Positions 61,019 through 64,000 of a DNA stretch of 64,000 nt are shown piece after piece. The stretch spans positions 11,272,501 through 11,336,500 of the forward strand of contig NC_063275.1 in the NCBI RefSeq assembly GCF_910591885.1. The letters are read 5' to 3'. Position numbers and translations under genes: made by a program. How positions within the stretch are numbered: position 1 is the first letter of the stretch; each line of letters starts with the position of its first letter. The DNA is from Bombus terrestris. Lineage: Eukaryota; Arthropoda; Insecta; Hymenoptera; Apidae. The notes beneath the pieces are model-generated. The model worked only from the letters and a program-made list of their open reading frames with translations. It made no database searches and had not been told where the DNA came from.

Positions 61019-64000
61019 ACCGTTATACGTTATATCGTAATTGTATATAACGTTATACGTTATATCGTAATAGTATATAACATGATACGATATATCGTAA
61101 TGCTATATAACGTAATACGTTATATCGCAATAGTATATAACGTTATACGATATAACGTAATACTATATAACGTTATACGTTATATCGTAATAGTATATAA
61201 CATGATACGATATATCGTAATGCTATATAACGTCATACGTTATATCGCAATAGTATATAACGTTATACGTTGTATAGTAATAATATATAACGTTATACGT
61301 TATATCGTAATTGTATATAACGTTATACGTTATACCGTAACTGTATATAACGTTATACGTTATATCGTAATTGTATATAACGTTATACGTTATATCGTAA
61401 TTGTATATACCGTTATACGTTATATCGCAATAGTATATACCGTTATACGTTATAACGTATTACTATAAACGAGATACGATATATCGTAATGCTATGTACC
61501 GTTATAACTTATATCGTAATAGTATATAACGTTATGCGTTATAACGTATTACTATATAACATGATACGATATATCGTAATGCTATATAACGTTATACGTT
61601 ATATCGCAATGGTATATAACGTTATACGTTAGGTCGTTATACTATATAACGTTATACGTTGTACCGTAATAGTATATAACATGATACGATATATCGTAAT
61701 GCTATATAACATGATACGATATATCCTAACGCTATATAACGTTATACGTTATATCGTATTACTATATAACTTTATACGTTGTGACGTAATACTATAAACC
61801 GTGATACGATATATCGTAATGCTATATAACGTTATACGTTATATCGCAATAGTATATAACGTTATACGTTACATCCTAATACTATATAACGTTATACGAT
61901 ACAACGTAATACTATATAACATGATACGATATATCCTAATGGTATATAACGTTATACCTTGAATCGCAATAGTATATAACGTTATACGTTATATCGTAAT
62001 AGTATATAACGTTATGCGTTATAACGTATTACTATATAACATGATACGATATATCGTAATGATATATAACGTGATACGATATATCGTAATGCTATATAAC
62101 GTTATAACTTATATCGTAATAATATATGACGTTATACGTTATATCGTTATACTACATAACGTTATACGTTATATCATAATTGTATATAACGATATACGTT
62201 ATACCGTAACAGTATATAACGTGATACGTTATATCGCAATAGTATATAACGTTATACGTTGTATGGTAATAGTATATAACGTTATACGTTATATCGTAAT
62301 TGTATATAACGTTATACGTTATATCGTAATTGTACATACCGTTATACGTTATATCGCAATAGTATATACCGTTATACGTTATAACGTATTACTATATAAC
62401 GAGATACGATATATCGTAATGCCATATACCGTTATACGTTATATCGCAATAGTATATAACGTTATACGTTATATAGTTATACTACATAACGTTATATGTT
62501 ATATCGTTATGCTATATAACGTTATACGTTATATCGTAATAGTATATAACGTTATACGTTACATCCTAATACTATATAACGTTATACGATACAACGTAAT
62601 ACTATATAACATGATACGATATATCCTAATGGTATATAACGTTATACCTTGAATCGCAATAGTATATAACGTTATACGTTATATCGTAATTGTATATAAC
62701 GTTATACGTTATACCGTAACAGTATATAACGTAATACGTTATATCGTAATAGTATATAACATGGTACGATATATCGTAATGCTATATAACGTTATACGTT
62801 ATATCGCAATAGTATATAACGTTATACGTTGTATAGTAATAATATATAACGTTATACGTTATATCGTAATAGTATATAACATGATACGATATATCGTAAT
62901 GCTATATAACGTTATACGTTATAACGTATTACTATATAACGTGATACGATATATCGTAATGCTATATAACGTTATACGTTATATCGCAATAGTATATAAC
63001 GTTATACGTTATAACGTATTACTATATAACGAGATACGATATATCGTAATGCTATATATCGAGATACGATATACCGTAATGCTATATAACGTTATAACTT
63101 GTATCGTAATAATATATAACGTCATACGTTATATCGTAATAGTATATAACGTTATACGTTATATCCTAATACTATATAATGTTATACGATATAACGTAAT
63201 ACTATATAACATGATACGATATATCCTAATGCTATATAACGTTATACCTTGAATCGCAATAGTATATAACGTTATACGTTATGTCGTAATTGTATATAAC
63301 GTTATACGTTATATCCTAATACTGTATAACGTTATACGTTATAACGTATTACTATATAACGTGATACGATATATCGTAATGCTATATAACGTTATAACTT
63401 ATATCGTAATAATATATGACGTTATACGTTATATCGTAATAGTATATAACGTTATACGTTATAACGTATTACTATATAACGACATACGATATATCGTAAT
63501 GCTATATAACGTTGTAACCTATATCGTAATAATATATAACGTTATACTTTATATCGTTATTGTATATAACGTTATACGTTATACCGTAACTGTATATAAC
63601 GTTATACGTTATATCGTAATTGTATATAACGTTATACGTTATATCGTAATTGTACATACCGTTATACGTTATATCGCAATAGTATATACCGTTATACGTT
63701 ATAACGTATTACTATATAACGAGATACGATATATCGTAATGCTATATACCGTTATAACTTATATCGTAATAGTATATAACGTTATGCGTCATAACGTATT
63801 ACCATATAACATGATACGATATATCGTAATGCTATATAACGTTATACGTTATATCGCAATAGTATATAACGTTATACGTTATATCGATATACTACATAAC
63901 GTTATACGTTATATCGTTATGCTATATAACGTTATACGTTATATCGTAATAGTATATAACGTTATACGTTACATCCTAATACTATATAACGTTATACGAT
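60233..64000 (+). repeat. Third super-HOR copy, rearranged, cut by the window end
   Basis: From about 60260 to 61792 it follows 37650-39178 (offset 22,614). From about 61463 onward it also follows 57354-59.3 kb (offset 4,109, then 4,079). So near the CTATAAACCGTG landmark at 61792 the order switches from the start of the super-unit to its later part, skipping about 7.8 kb. The ORF-rich part 62761-63252 resembles 37028-37519. Confidence 0.82.
63982..64000 (+). repeat. Partial monomer at window end
   Basis: The first 19 bases of a monomer starting CTATATAACG. The array continues past the window; its register (22 modulo 30) is what the 19 odd-length monomers predict. Confidence 0.9.

Larger units (their letters stand above)
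1..64000 (+). repeat. 30-bp AT-rich satellite array filling the window
   Basis: Head-to-tail tandem array with no interruption by unique or mobile sequence. In the register starting at base 1 the consensus monomer is GTATATAA (positions 1-8), CGTTATA (9-15), CGTTATAT (16-23), CGTAATA (24-30). Register counting gives 2,133 complete monomers; all but 19 are 30 bp. Consensus G+C is 7/30, and all three C are in CpG. All monomers share one orientation; no inverted block was seen. The block TATAAC at positions 4-9 varies least; positions 1, 11-12, 16-19, 22-24 and 28-30 vary most. The structure is typical of eukaryotic satellite DNA (centromere, pericentromere or heterochromatic arm). Organism and locus cannot be told from the sequence. 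The 10-residue open frame (about V-Y-N-V-I-R-Y-I-V-I) is not a gene. Confidence 0.98.

Noticed and set aside
1..64000. CRISPR array (regular ~30-bp repeats).
   Set aside because: There are no spacers: repeats follow one another directly, vary widely, and number over 2,000. No cas gene is present.
1..64000. Plasmid or phage iterons of a replication origin.
   Set aside because: Iteron clusters have a few to tens of copies next to a rep gene. Here there are thousands of copies with kilobase HOR structure and no gene.
1..64000. Telomeric or simple subtelomeric repeat.
   Set aside because: The unit does not resemble G-rich telomere repeats, and both window ends lie inside the array.
1..64000. 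Naming the organism or the chromosome.
   Set aside because: I do not recognise this monomer. Composition and CpG content narrow nothing down with confidence; a satellite database search of the 30-mer would be decisive.
1..64000. tRNA, rRNA or other structured RNA genes.
   Set aside because: No stretch departs from the monomer long enough to hold one; all sequence is accounted for by the repeat.

Overview
The whole 64,000-base window lies inside one uninterrupted satellite-DNA array. I see no protein gene, RNA gene, transposon, CRISPR array or unique sequence, and both window ends fall inside the array. The basic unit is a 30-bp, AT-rich monomer (7 G/C of 30 in the consensus). It is always head-to-tail in the same orientation. 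Following the repeat register from base 1 to base 64,000 gives 2,133 complete monomers plus a 19-base partial one. Only 19 of them are not 30 bp: two of 23, two of 37, two of 32 and thirteen of 29. These explain every register shift I can follow.

The long open frames on both strands are by-products of the repeat. 30 is divisible by 3 and the consensus has a stop-free frame on each strand, so it reads as an endless hydrophobic decapeptide. The frames end only where a variant monomer carries TGA or TAA, or where a 29-bp monomer shifts the register. None should be annotated as a CDS.

The array is hierarchical. (1) The 30-bp monomer looks like four diverged 7-8-bp sub-units beginning (C)GT. (2) Monomer variants are arranged in fixed order, with local amplifications such as an 11-mer (330 bp, three tandem copies at 5673-6662) and a 16-mer (480 bp). 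(3) These sit in multi-kb higher-order repeats (HORs). Bases 1-1020 are the tail of a preceding unit. Bases 1021-10652 and 10653-20344 are two copies of a ~9.7-kb HOR, and a third starts at 20345 but soon breaks off. Bases 20345-23524 are a mosaic transition. Bases 23525-31321 hold three copies of a 2.5-2.7-kb HOR, and 31322-33598 is another mosaic. From 33599 a 4.9-5.8-kb HOR is arranged in pairs as a 10,767-bp super-unit (37619-48385 and 48386 onward). The second super-unit is lengthened by a 1,080-bp internal duplication, and a third begins near 60233 and is rearranged.

This points to a eukaryotic nuclear chromosome, in centromeric, pericentromeric or other constitutive heterochromatin, from a long-read assembly. 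I cannot name the organism. Every C of the consensus is in a CpG, so CpG is strongly over-represented. That argues against long-term CpG methylation decay in this lineage or locus. Monomers carry either a 12-bp or a 14-bp perfect palindrome, rarely both. The centromeric role, hairpin formation and transcription are inferences; the repeat structure itself is read directly from the sequence.
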